From Fulvivirga aurantia (lineage in GTDB: Bacteria; Bacteroidota; Bacteroidia; Cytophagales; Cyclobacteriaceae), in NCBI RefSeq assembly GCF_009711475.1, contig NZ_SMMD01000908.1, positions 1 to 15,744 of the forward strand: a stretch of DNA of 15,744 nucleotides, written 5' to 3'. Positions 6,601-13,725 of this stretch are shown here, one piece after another. The position numbers were made by a program, and so were the translations under genes. Below the pieces are notes generated by a model, which did not search any database, was not told where the DNA came from, and saw only the letters and a list, made by a program, of their open reading frames with translations. Positions within the stretch are counted from its first letter, which is position 1. Each line of letters begins with the position of its first letter.

Positions 6601-9549
6601 ATCGATCAATGCGCTTCCACTGGCATAAACCCACCTTTAAGTGTAGCGGGAGAAACAGGAGCTTTATTTACCTGGTATAGTGATGCTTCTCTGACCAATG
6701 TAATTGGTAATGGTGAAACTTTTGACCCCAAAAATACCGGCACCACAAACGATTTATTTTATGTGACCCAAACGCTCAATGGTTGTGAGAGTCCAGCTTA
6801 CGCTGTCAGCTATATTATTAGGTCATCTCCAGAGGCAATCATATCTAATCTGGAGGTAGATCTTTGTGAAAATGAAGGTGTCGAAAACTTTCAATTTACA
6901 GTTCCAGTAGGTGCTGACTCTGTATCCTGGTTTATCGATGGGGTCGCTCAACCATTTTCTCCGAACCCAAGCATAGACCCCGCAGTACTGGGCCCTGGCA
7001 TATATGAAATTACTTATTATGTCGATTTTCAATATGGCAGCCTCACCTGTAGCGATATTGAAGTAGTAAATGTTAGAGTTAACCCAACACCTCAACTCTC
7101 AATAGACATATTGAACAGCGATGGAAATATTTGTAGATCAGATGGACTTATAGAATTACTGGGAAGTGAAGTGGATGGAATATTCAGAGGCAAGACAGCT
7201 GCTATAGACAATGCAGTAACCAACATTGGTAATGGGCGTGCAATCTTTGACCCGAGTGTTGTCACTATTCAACCTGACAGAACCTATACAGTAGAATTTG
7301 AGTATGAAGATGCAACTACCAACTGCTCAAATATCATAGAGCAGGATTTATATATTTATCCTGATTATGACTTAAATTTTGATGTCGTAAATGATAGAAT
7401 TTGTGAAAACGAGCCCATTGAAATAGTCTCACAAGTGGCATCTCTTCCAGCCGCTGCAGGAGTGGATATCATATCAATAGGTTGGGATTTTGGCGATGGA
7501 AGAGTCTTACCAATAAGTCCGGTTGATGATAATATACCTGCGGGTACTCATGGTGGCAAAACAACTGGCACCTTTAGAGAACCAATTCATATTTTTGAAG
7601 GCACCGGTGAGTTTACAGTTAGATTAACTGCCATTTCGGGTGAAGGATGTGAAAGAACATATGATACTGAAACCGTTACTGTATTAGAATTTCCAGAGCC
7701 CGATTTTACATGGACGAATGTGTGTGGCGATAGTCAGGTGCAATTTCAGGGTGAACTAAATAACTCCGGTTTAGATGAAAGCCAAATTCAAAATTGGCGC
7801 TGGGATTTTGGTGACGGACAGATCGCAACGGGTAGAAATGTGCAACATCAATACACCTCCCCTGGTACATATACCATCTCGTTAGACGTTATTACCGAAG
7901 CTGGTGCCAATGCAACTACAGGGTGCCCCGCAAGCTTTACTAAAGATATTTATGTTGTCCCTAATTACTCTCTTGACGAAAGTACCAATAAGAGCTACAC
8001 AGCAAATTTTGACAACGATAATGGTGGTTGGATCTCTGGTGGTAGTCAAAGTTCCTGGGAGCGAACTACGCCTTCCGGTCAACTTTTGAATCAGGACGCC
8101 TCCTCAAGCGGTACAGGTCGAGCATGGAAAACTAACAATTCTGACAATAGATATAATCAAGGAGAACAATCCTGGGTGCATAGCCCCTGCTTTGATTTCA
8201 CGGCAATGTCAAAGCCCGTTTTTCAGATGGATACATGGTATGCGACTAATGAAGGTTTGGCCGGTGCAGTACTGCAATACAACCTTACTAATCTTACAGA
8301 AGATGATAACAACTGGGAAACTGTGGGTGTGTTAGATGGTGGGTTAAACTGGTACAATGCCTCTGGTATACAGGGCAGACCTGGAAACCAAGCATCTGGA
8401 GCAAACTTAGGCTGGACGGGGAGTATTACAGATCCATCGACAAATGCATGGGCAACTGCCGCTTATAATTTAGATTTTCTGGCAGGTGAGCCCTTGGTAA
8501 GGTTCAGAATAGCATTTGGTAATCTCACAGGTGCTGAGGCTAAAGAAGATGAGGAAGGTTTTGCGTTTGATAATATCTTTATCGGAGAACGCTCCAGAAA
8601 TGTACTCATCGAAAACTTCACGAACACTGGCACGGAAAGCGCTGTAACTCATAATAATTTCTTTAAAGGCTTTGTTACTTCTCTTAGCGAAAAAGTGCCT
8701 TTGCAGTATCATGTGAGCTTTCCTGGTGAAGATCCTATCAATGCTATGAATATTAGTGATCCAAACTCTCGTGCGGCTTATTATGGAATAAACGAAGCAC
8801 CTACGGTAAGATTGGATGGTACTTTTGAAGATGGGTCAATAGATGATTGGCTGGAAGAAATTTATGATAAAGCCACTTTAAGACCTGCCCCGGTAGATAT
8901 AGAGATATCAACTGTCGATGCAGGGAATTCAGCACTCAACATAGCCACCACGATTGATATAAAAACATCTCTTGAAAGCAATACGGTTGTGCACGTGGCT
9001 GTTGTAGAAAAGACTATTGACAATATATCGACCGCCAACGGAGAAACTAATTTCTTATATGTGGTGAGAAAAATGCTCCCAGATGCTGCTGGCACAAGAT
9101 ATACCGAGATGCTCGAAGCCAACGAGCAAATCAACCTGAATTTGTCCTGGGCTTCCCCAACCTTTGTTGATGATAGAGATGCTGCTATTGTGGTCTTTCT
9201 GCAAAATGAAGACACCAGGGAGGTGTATCAGGCTGCTATATTAGAAAACCCTTTGAATGTACCACAGGAAGTCGTTACAGGTTTAGATAAAAGCCAGATG
9301 ACAGGATTTACCATATTCCCTAACCCGGCTAACGAGAAGGTAACGATAATTTTCAACAATACGCTAGATGATAATTTTGTGAAAATTTATGATGCGTTTG
9401 GCAAGTTAATCTTTGAGCAAGAGGTACAAAAGGCAACACGGCAGGTACAAATAAATACTAAAGATCTTGCCAACGGTCTTTACCATGTACAAATGAAAAA
9501 TGAGAATGGAGCTGTCGAGAAGAAAAGATTGATGATCATCAAGAGATAG
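3640..9549 (+). CDS. Giant multidomain T9SS-secreted surface protein (Ig-like, PKD, jelly-roll and Omp28-like domains)
   Basis: A 1969-residue protein with a Sec signal peptide (residues 1-21, ending SLLAQ). In order: two tandem Ig-like repeats (about 23-132 and 135-247); a Big_5/SbsA-type Ig-like domain (about 248-365); a beta-rich block (366-510); several Ig/PKD-like modules with paired cysteines (about 511-1265); two PKD domains marked by WDFGDG at W1282 and W1388; a MAM-like jelly roll (about 1454-1648, from NFDNDNGGW to FAFDNIFIG); an Omp28/thioredoxin-like domain (about 1654-1870) that lacks the catalytic cysteines; and a T9SS type A sorting domain (about 1891-1968) with FTIFPNPANEKV and GLYHVQM. 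PKD and jelly-roll modules usually mediate adhesion or polysaccharide binding, so an exported, probably surface-attached adhesin is likely. The T9SS genes themselves are not in the window. The 20 bp gap to the lipoprotein gene indicates cotranscription. Domain edges are estimates by eye. Confidence 0.93.
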   Translation: MFKKNFIFILLILWSSVSLLAQPTVTIDQASTQADPASTQPLEFTIIFSEAVSGFIDDSGITYGGTAPGSLSGTVTETGPMDGTTYTLSVNGATGVGTITASVNANAANAVAAPNDPNVASTSTDNTVTLVGISPSVTINQEASQDDPSNDNPLLYTVIFSEPVSGFADDSDLSFAGSLGGTFSATVTEVAPSDGTTYEVAVTSTNMTAGNQGTVVVTINAGAANATGGLNEPSEASSSTDNEITYDNDDPQILNLSPNDNAVDVSVSLGNLQLVFNENVQLDPTPSSNNDTRIRLRIGSSTVQTFNKTDPEISIINNTVNIDVSGYTFQSSTEYNVRVGNDFFEDLAGNNFSGTNSSQWTFTTLGLGVSGPTLNLCTSGPYFDLGDITVSEAADNDFGTGTTQTFILSAPSGFELQPGSANITSSGSDISNVTVANNSKDIIVFYDITGTSGTDQFVISDLRVRATTTPSSGDILRTGGTAVQNGNGVADANSHGSLSSTASTLSFSSDDADNTICSDDAITFTANATGASNYTFRVNGNVAQSSGSGIFTPSFSFNDGSVVSVTATGGSCTEYGEITINVNESPDKPFLVSDKPGNEACYTDVFNFSVEPTGASNYTFIIFDGSTNEFYDQGLSNTFSIDSIADGSTVSVRVRLPNGCTSDSDPIMISTIDLTPVFNPSQNTFPWDAPPFPLTEGTSNESPDSFEYSGPGVYKDNLDDYFFNPNTFVNNQQNVTVNYNVIKGGCSATASSEFTVYDPNQVIQGLLNVYCDEQTYGNQTINYPPVPPPNNSFGSGNTVTQINREYYDIIGDGIVSSNTGPSASHTFNPETAKSLRGVNNTIYLTVRVRETVTITITIPFFPPFVTTDTRIINWFADDTEIRQLPDPDFKLERAGVEILNNVFCNTETQVDLVGTPAGGEFTGDGVSEPSSGNFIFRPDFFSDASISGFGPLNVPITYTFTDGAGCVSTLTRNIVIYETPDAPFANNIDQCASTGINPPLSVAGETGALFTWYSDASLTNVIGNGETFDPKNTGTTNDLFYVTQTLNGCESPAYAVSYIIRSSPEAIISNLEVDLCENEGVENFQFTVPVGADSVSWFIDGVAQPFSPNPSIDPAVLGPGIYEITYYVDFQYGSLTCSDIEVVNVRVNPTPQLSIDILNSDGNICRSDGLIELLGSEVDGIFRGKTAAIDNAVTNIGNGRAIFDPSVVTIQPDRTYTVEFEYEDATTNCSNIIEQDLYIYPDYDLNFDVVNDRICENEPIEIVSQVASLPAAAGVDIISIGWDFGDGRVLPISPVDDNIPAGTHGGKTTGTFREPIHIFEGTGEFTVRLTAISGEGCERTYDTETVTVLEFPEPDFTWTNVCGDSQVQFQGELNNSGLDESQIQNWRWDFGDGQIATGRNVQHQYTSPGTYTISLDVITEAGANATTGCPASFTKDIYVVPNYSLDESTNKSYTANFDNDNGGWISGGSQSSWERTTPSGQLLNQDASSSGTGRAWKTNNSDNRYNQGEQSWVHSPCFDFTAMSKPVFQMDTWYATNEGLAGAVLQYNLTNLTEDDNNWETVGVLDGGLNWYNASGIQGRPGNQASGANLGWTGSITDPSTNAWATAAYNLDFLAGEPLVRFRIAFGNLTGAEAKEDEEGFAFDNIFIGERSRNVLIENFTNTGTESAVTHNNFFKGFVTSLSEKVPLQYHVSFPGEDPINAMNISDPNSRAAYYGINEAPTVRLDGTFEDGSIDDWLEEIYDKATLRPAPVDIEISTVDAGNSALNIATTIDIKTSLESNTVVHVAVVEKTIDNISTANGETNFLYVVRKMLPDAAGTRYTEMLEANEQINLNLSWASPTFVDDRDAAIVVFLQNEDTREVYQAAILENPLNVPQEVVTGLDKSQMTGFTIFPNPANEKVTIIFNNTLDDNFVKIYDAFGKLIFEQEVQKATRQVQINTKDLANGLYHVQMKNENGAVEKKRLMIIKR
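3706..4380 (+). repeat. Tandem pair of related Ig-like repeats in the giant surface protein
   Basis: Two consecutive protein repeats of about 110 residues, at nt 3706-4035 and 4042-4380, share a start (PTVTIDQAS versus PSVTINQEAS), a centre (IIFSEAVSGF versus VIFSEPVSGF), DGTTY and an end (STDNTVT versus STDNEIT). The DNA has diverged, so they are old duplicates. Homologous modules occur in long arrays in other Bacteroidota surface proteins; here there are only two. Confidence 0.8.
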
Positions 9550-9553
9550 TTGC

Positions 9554-10339
9554 TTACTTCTTTACAAACTTCTCTTTCCGGTTTTGAATGTTTAGGTAAT
9601 ATTCTCCAGGCTTCAATTCATCTATCGTAATTTCAATGCCTTCGCCTTGCTTTACTTCTTTACCAAAATAGTCTGTGATAACGTAACGGGCCGAGTCTGA
9701 TAAGGTGAGAGTGGTAGTAGCTACTGAGGGGTAAAATGTAATGAGTTCTGATTGACTAAAAGCCATTTCCATGCTGTAAATGGCTTCACCCTTATCAGGT
9801 TGATATTTAACCCGATAATTATTCACTCCCTTTGTATGTGGCGCATTTACCGTATAGGAATTAGTCTGTAAGGCTTCTTTTGCAGGGACATTATCAATTA
9901 TATGCCAATCTTTTTCTTCCGTTTCCTGCTCGATGATATAAACACCTCCACCCCTTTCACCCTGCGTCATCCAGTTGATTGAGTTGTTGTCTGTCTCAGC
10001 AGTAAGAAATTTAAAACTTGAGGTGGTTTTGAGCACTTGTGGGTTTACCACACGAGGTTTACACCCCTCTGAGTGCGTTATTCTAATTACAACGAGGTCA
10101 TTGATACTCAAATAAGATAAATCGATGCGATAAGCGGAGACTCTCGGTTGGTTGTATATCTGTCGGTCGTTTACATATACTTCCTGGGTGCAAAATAGTT
10201 TGGTAGCAGGATCATACGGGTTTTGTACATATATGTCTTTACCTTGGTAAGCACCCGACAGCACTAGCTCAGCAGCCGTGCCTTCTTTACCGGTCCCAAA
10301 AATAGTAATTGCAATCGCCAACCATAAAATTCTCATCAC
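9554..10339 (-). CDS. Small T9SS-sorted secreted protein with two-cysteine N-terminal domain
   Basis: A 261-residue protein with a putative signal peptide (about residues 1-23, MMRILWLAIAITIFG). The N-terminal domain has Cys50 (KLFCTQEVYVND) and Cys93 (HSEGCKPRVVNP), spaced as a possible disulfide. A middle region (about 108-195) resembles a fibronectin-III-like beta sandwich (NNYRVKYQPDKG). The end (199-261: ITFYPSVATTTL, then LKPGEYYLNIQN and FVKK) matches a T9SS type A sorting domain. Either of two adjacent ATGs could start it. It follows the ABC permease gene by 68 bp with no obvious promoter between, so cotranscription is plausible. Its stop lies 4 bp from the stop of the giant surface protein on the other strand. 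Function unknown. Confidence 0.82.
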   Translation of the reverse strand: MMRILWLAIAITIFGTGKEGTAAELVLSGAYQGKDIYVQNPYDPATKLFCTQEVYVNDRQIYNQPRVSAYRIDLSYLSINDLVVIRITHSEGCKPRVVNPQVLKTTSSFKFLTAETDNNSINWMTQGERGGGVYIIEQETEEKDWHIIDNVPAKEALQTNSYTVNAPHTKGVNNYRVKYQPDKGEAIYSMEMAFSQSELITFYPSVATTTLTLSDSARYVITDYFGKEVKQGEGIEITIDELKPGEYYLNIQNRKEKFVKK

Positions 10340-10407
10340 TCTTCTATTTAGGAAAATTTACTTTCTGTGGCAATTAAATCAACAAAAAGCTGAAGAAGGT
10401 GTGAAAA

Positions 10408-11646
10408 TTATTCAAATCTCAGAGATTCTATAGGGTCAAGCTTAGAAGCTTTTCTTGCCGGATAGTAACCGGATAGTAGACCAACTACGATACATACGAC
10501 AACTCCTACAAATACCCATAACCAGGGAACTACAAGTCCTTCTATACCTATGATGCTTGAGATGAGGTTACCGATGGCAATTCCTAATATAACCCCCGCG
10601 ATACCGCCCAAAAGACATACGACAATTGCTTCAATGATAAACTGCTGCCTGATCCGGAGTGGTGTAGCCCCAAGTGCTTTTCTTACACCAACCTCTCTGG
10701 TCCTTTCTGTTACAGACACCAGCATTATATTCATTAAAGCAATAGATGCTCCTAGTAGTGTGATAAAGCCGATACCGAAGCCTCCTAAGCGCATTACGCT
10801 TGTAATACTTTCTAACCTTTCAGCTAAAGATTCACTTTTAGCAATTTCGAAAGAATTTGGCTCTCCCAGCCTATCTTGTCTGATTTGTCTCATTAGTCCG
10901 GTAGCTTCACCCATGGCAAGATCGAGGTCTGTCGGGTTGTCTATTCCGATGGTAAGGCCGTACCTGAGACTTCTATTTGATGACAAGCGGCTTGCGTTGA
11001 GGATAGGTATGATTACAGAATTATCAGGACCACCACCGCCTCCGATTTGACCTTTCTCCTCTAATACACCTATAACTTTATACTTACTGCCAAGCAGAGA
11101 AATTTCTTTGTTTATAGGGTCTTCATTGTCCTTCATTAGCGCCTCTACTACATCTATCCCTACAATTGCCACATTGGTACCGTATTGGTTTTCTATTACT
11201 GAAAAATTTCTTCCTTTTTCGATATTCAAGCCTTCGAGGGCCACATATTCTTCATTTGCCCCTTTAATCCAGACATTGGGGTTAGTTTTTTCTGACTTGT
11301 ATTTCACTTCGGCTGTCCCTGTTACATCTGTTGATAAACTTATACTACCAGGATATCGATAATTGTCTACAAATCGCTGAGCTTCCTTCAATTTGAGTGG
11401 CGGATAAGATTTCTCCACAACACCTCCTTGTCTGCCCCTCCTATTTCTTTTAGAGTAAATGTCAAATGTATTTACACCCAACTCAGAGAGGCTATCTGTT
11501 ACTGAGTACTGAATACCGTCAATGGCAGTCAATATTCCTACCAGTGAGGTAATGCCAATGGCTACGATAAGTGCCGTAAGTACTGTTCTAAGCAAATTTG
11601 CATTTACTGATCGTAATCCTTCTCTTACATTCTCTAACAGATCCAT
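10408..11646 (-). CDS. MacB/FtsX-type ABC transporter permease
   Basis: A 412-residue protein, full length for the family. An N-terminal cytoplasmic helix precedes TM1 (about residues 21-43), a MacB-type periplasmic core (about 45-280), then TM2-TM4 (about 289-311, 335-362 and 373-395). The family signatures are present: RTREVGVRKALGAT between TM2 and TM3, and YYPARKASKLDPIESLRFE at the C terminus. Such permeases form mechanotransmission complexes with a separate ATPase, moving lipoproteins, peptides or drugs from the periplasm rather than importing. No ATPase or membrane-fusion gene is adjacent, so the partner must be elsewhere, as is common in Bacteroidota. A run of five glycines near residue 202 lies in the periplasmic domain. 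The start is the first ATG, giving the usual N terminus. Confidence 0.92.
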   Translation of the reverse strand: MDLLENVREGLRSVNANLLRTVLTALIVAIGITSLVGILTAIDGIQYSVTDSLSELGVNTFDIYSKRNRRGRQGGVVEKSYPPLKLKEAQRFVDNYRYPGSISLSTDVTGTAEVKYKSEKTNPNVWIKGANEEYVALEGLNIEKGRNFSVIENQYGTNVAIVGIDVVEALMKDNEDPINKEISLLGSKYKVIGVLEEKGQIGGGGGPDNSVIIPILNASRLSSNRSLRYGLTIGIDNPTDLDLAMGEATGLMRQIRQDRLGEPNSFEIAKSESLAERLESITSVMRLGGFGIGFITLLGASIALMNIMLVSVTERTREVGVRKALGATPLRIRQQFIIEAIVVCLLGGIAGVILGIAIGNLISSIIGIEGLVVPWLWVFVGVVVCIVVGLLSGYYPARKASKLDPIESLRFE

Positions 11647-11677
11647 GTATTAACTCGTTTGAAATGGTAACAGCCGT

Positions 11678-11713
11678 TCTTTCTAACATTAAGCTTTTAA
11701 AAGCGTAGAAAGA
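11678..11713. repeat. Nested inverted repeat in divergent promoter region
   Basis: Outer arms TCTTTCTA (11678-11685) and TAGAAAGA (11706-11713) are perfect reverse complements. They enclose a perfect 12-bp palindrome, GCTTTTAAAAGC (11693-11704), placed off-centre: 7 bp to the left arm and 1 bp to the right. The element is 33 bp upstream of the ABC permease start and about 140 bp upstream of the gene on the other strand. It could be a regulator operator or a leader hairpin; the sequence alone does not decide. Confidence 0.6.
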
Positions 11714-11733
11714 GATAGACCAAAGCCTATTAT

Positions 11734-11764
11734 TTTGAAACTAAATTAAATAAATCTAACGTTG
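11734..11764 (+). promoter_or_regulatory. Probable Bacteroidota-type promoter of the 11856 gene
   Basis: TTTG at 11734-11737 is followed after exactly 19 bp by TAACGTTG at 11757-11764. The Bacteroidota vegetative consensus is TTTG at -33 and TAnnTTTG at -7, so the match has one mismatch in the -7 box. Transcription would start near 11771, leaving a leader of about 85 nt before the chosen ATG. No equally good promoter was found for the divergent permease gene. Confidence 0.45.
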
Positions 11765-11855
11765 TACAAAGAGTAAATTGATTGAACGACTGCTTTAGAA
11801 TTATTATCGGTTGTTTAAGCTGCTGAAATTAATCTTCACTCATCCGAAAGCCAAA

Positions 11856-13115
11856 ATGAAAAAAGTAATACTGTCTTTAGTGCTCATCCTTGCTTGTTTA
11901 TCGGTAAGAGCAAGCTACTTACTCATACCAATGGATGAAAAGCAATCTAATCATCTTAAAGGATATGGCATCGCATACTGGGTTTTGCAAAACGACATTG
12001 AAGTAAACTGGCTGCTCAACTATCGTGGGGGTAGTTTTATGTTTAAATACTATCAAAAGTTTGAAAACGAACTTATTATAAGGGGTGTAAGCTACGAAGT
12101 CATTTCAGATGCTCAATCTAATAGTGTAGTACAAAAGCTGGCGAGCCCATCGGCCAATACCGATGTGATGAAGTTGGAGAAATTTCCTAAAATAGCCGTT
12201 TACTCTCCTAAAAGTAAGCAACCCTGGGACGATGCAGTAACACTTGTTCTTACTTATGCCGAAATACCCTACGATGTTATTTTTGATGATGAGGTTTTGG
12301 AGGAAAAACTACCGGAATATGATTGGTTGCACCTGCATCACGAAGATTTTACGGGCCAATACGGTAAATTTTACAGGTCGTTTAAAAACATGCCCTGGTA
12401 TATTGAGCAGCAGCGAGAGTTTGAAGAGTCTGCACGAAAGCATGGCTTCAGTAAAGTCTCACACTTAAAACTCGCTGTAGCTAAAAAAATAAGAAATTTT
12501 GTATCTGGGGGTGGCTTTCTGTTTGCCATGTGTTCTGCCACAGACACCTACGATATAGCCCTGGCCGGAGAGGGAATTGATATGGTCGAGCGCATGTTTG
12601 ATGGCGACCCATCAGACCCAATGGCACAGCAGAAATTAAACTATGACAATACGTTTGCCTTCGAAGACTTCAAAATATCCAAAGATCCCTATGAGTACGA
12701 ATTCTCAAACATCGACAATCAAATAGCAGAAAGAGGTCTTAGGGAAGAAAATGATTATTTCAATCTGTTTGAATTTTCGGCCAAATGGGATCCTATCCCA
12801 ACCATGCTAACTCAGAATCACACCCGGGTAATCAAGGGCTTTTATGGACAAACTACCGGGTATAAGAAAGGCTTTGTTAAATCAGATGTGGTAATAATGG
12901 GCGAGAATAAGGCAATCAAAGAAGTGAAGTACATTCACGGAATCTTTGGTAAAGGCTTTTGGACTTTTTATGGTGGCCATGACCCGGAAGACTACCAGCA
13001 TATGGTAAATGAAGAGCCTACAGATTTAAATCTGCACCCAAATTCGCCAGGTTATCGATTGATATTGAATAATATCCTGTTTCCTGCGGCCAAGAAGAAG
13101 AAACAAAAAACCTGA
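11856..13115 (+). CDS. Conserved secreted Bacteroidota protein, often mislabelled asparagine synthetase B
   Basis: A 419-residue protein from the ATG at 11856. This start puts a Sec signal peptide (MKKVILSLVLILACLSVRA) at the N terminus; the in-frame TTG at 11811 would bury it behind 15 residues. The mature protein begins SYLLIPMDEKQSNHLK, a start I recognise from a highly conserved Bacteroidota family commonly labelled asparagine synthetase B. No AsnB features are visible: there is no N-terminal catalytic Cys2 and no SGGxDS pyrophosphatase loop. Instead, KIAVYSPK and an elbow-like GGGFLFAMCSAT (Cys226), with a later GGHDPED (His375), suggest a glutamine-amidotransferase-like flavodoxin fold; whether it is active is inference. 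The likely location is the periplasm. Cys14 in ILAC makes a lipoprotein signal a weaker alternative. It has its own promoter and converges on miaE with 10 bp between stops. Confidence 0.85.
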   Translation: MKKVILSLVLILACLSVRASYLLIPMDEKQSNHLKGYGIAYWVLQNDIEVNWLLNYRGGSFMFKYYQKFENELIIRGVSYEVISDAQSNSVVQKLASPSANTDVMKLEKFPKIAVYSPKSKQPWDDAVTLVLTYAEIPYDVIFDDEVLEEKLPEYDWLHLHHEDFTGQYGKFYRSFKNMPWYIEQQREFEESARKHGFSKVSHLKLAVAKKIRNFVSGGGFLFAMCSATDTYDIALAGEGIDMVERMFDGDPSDPMAQQKLNYDNTFAFEDFKISKDPYEYEFSNIDNQIAERGLREENDYFNLFEFSAKWDPIPTMLTQNHTRVIKGFYGQTTGYKKGFVKSDVVIMGENKAIKEVKYIHGIFGKGFWTFYGGHDPEDYQHMVNEEPTDLNLHPNSPGYRLILNNILFPAAKKKKQKT

Positions 13116-13125
13116 TCAGAAAAGG

Positions 13126-13719
13126 CTAGTGCATACGATCACCGCGTACTTCGATGTTTTCAAGAATTTCGGCTTCTGCTCTAAGTATCTCTTTCCAACG
13201 CTTGGTTACATGCTCTTCAGGCATGTACTCTTTAGCCAAACTCAAAAAGTTTTTATAGTGGCTCGCCTCTGAGACCATCAGTTCGTAGTAAAATTTCTGC
13301 AATTCTGCGTCTTCGATATGCTTCCACAACAGACGAAAGCGTTCACAGCTTCGCGCTTCTATCAAAGCATTTAATAAAAGTTTTTCAACAAGTTGCTGCT
13401 CACGGCTCCCTCCTTTCTGCTCGATTTTAGCCAGCGCAGCTACGTACTCGTCCTTTCTCTGCTTTCCTAATTTATAGCCTCGCTTGTTTAATTGATCCAA
13501 AACCCGCTCAAAATGCCCCCACTCTTCGGCCACTACCGGGGTGAGCATTTCAACCACCTTCTCTTTGTCTGGGTACTTTACAATCAGAGATATGCAAGAG
13601 CTGGCGGCTTTTTGCTCACAGTAGGCATGATCTACCAGGATGTCTTCGATTTTTTTCTCAGCAATATTAACCCAGCGCGGGTCGGTAGGTAGCTCTAGTC
13701 CAAGTACGTGTTTTTCCAT
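13126..13719 (-). CDS. miaE: tRNA-(ms2io6A37) hydroxylase MiaE, diiron monooxygenase
   Basis: MiaE hydroxylates the isopentenyl side chain of 2-methylthio-N6-isopentenyladenosine at position 37 of tRNAs reading UNN codons, using oxygen and a non-heme diiron centre in the cytoplasm. The 197-residue length fits the family. A ferritin-like four-helix ligand set is visible: Glu35 (HAYCEQKAASS), Glu66 and His69 (EEWGHFERV), Glu121 (IEARSCERF), and Glu151 and His154 (SEASHYKNF). The N terminus LGLELPTDPRWVNIAEKKIE is characteristic. All ligands are intact, so it should be active provided MiaA and MiaB, not in this window, are encoded. It starts 6 bp after the stop of the putative porin gene, so the two are almost certainly cotranscribed. 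Confidence 0.93.
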   Translation of the reverse strand: MEKHVLGLELPTDPRWVNIAEKKIEDILVDHAYCEQKAASSCISLIVKYPDKEKVVEMLTPVVAEEWGHFERVLDQLNKRGYKLGKQRKDEYVAALAKIEQKGGSREQQLVEKLLLNALIEARSCERFRLLWKHIEDAELQKFYYELMVSEASHYKNFLSLAKEYMPEEHVTKRWKEILRAEAEILENIEVRGDRMH

Positions 13720-13725
13720 AAAGCT

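Noticed and set aside
9529..9543. GATGATCATC palindrome near the end of the giant surface protein gene
   Set aside because: It encodes the expected sorting-domain end (LMIIK) and has neither loop nor T run.
10550..11050. 166-codon open frame on the + strand
   Set aside because: It lies antisense within the clear permease gene and has no recognisable domain; it is a reading-frame shadow.
11721..11729. TAGGCTTTG on the minus strand as a promoter -7 box for the permease
   Set aside because: Spacing within the box is one base off the TAnnTTTG consensus and no -33 element sits at the right distance.
11811..11855. TTG start giving a 15-residue longer N terminus for the secreted protein
   Set aside because: The ATG at 11856 puts a standard signal peptide at the N terminus; the longer form would displace it.
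13112..13119. CTGATCAG palindrome at the stop of the secreted protein, as a terminator
   Set aside because: The stem is only 4 bp with no loop and no following T run; likely chance.
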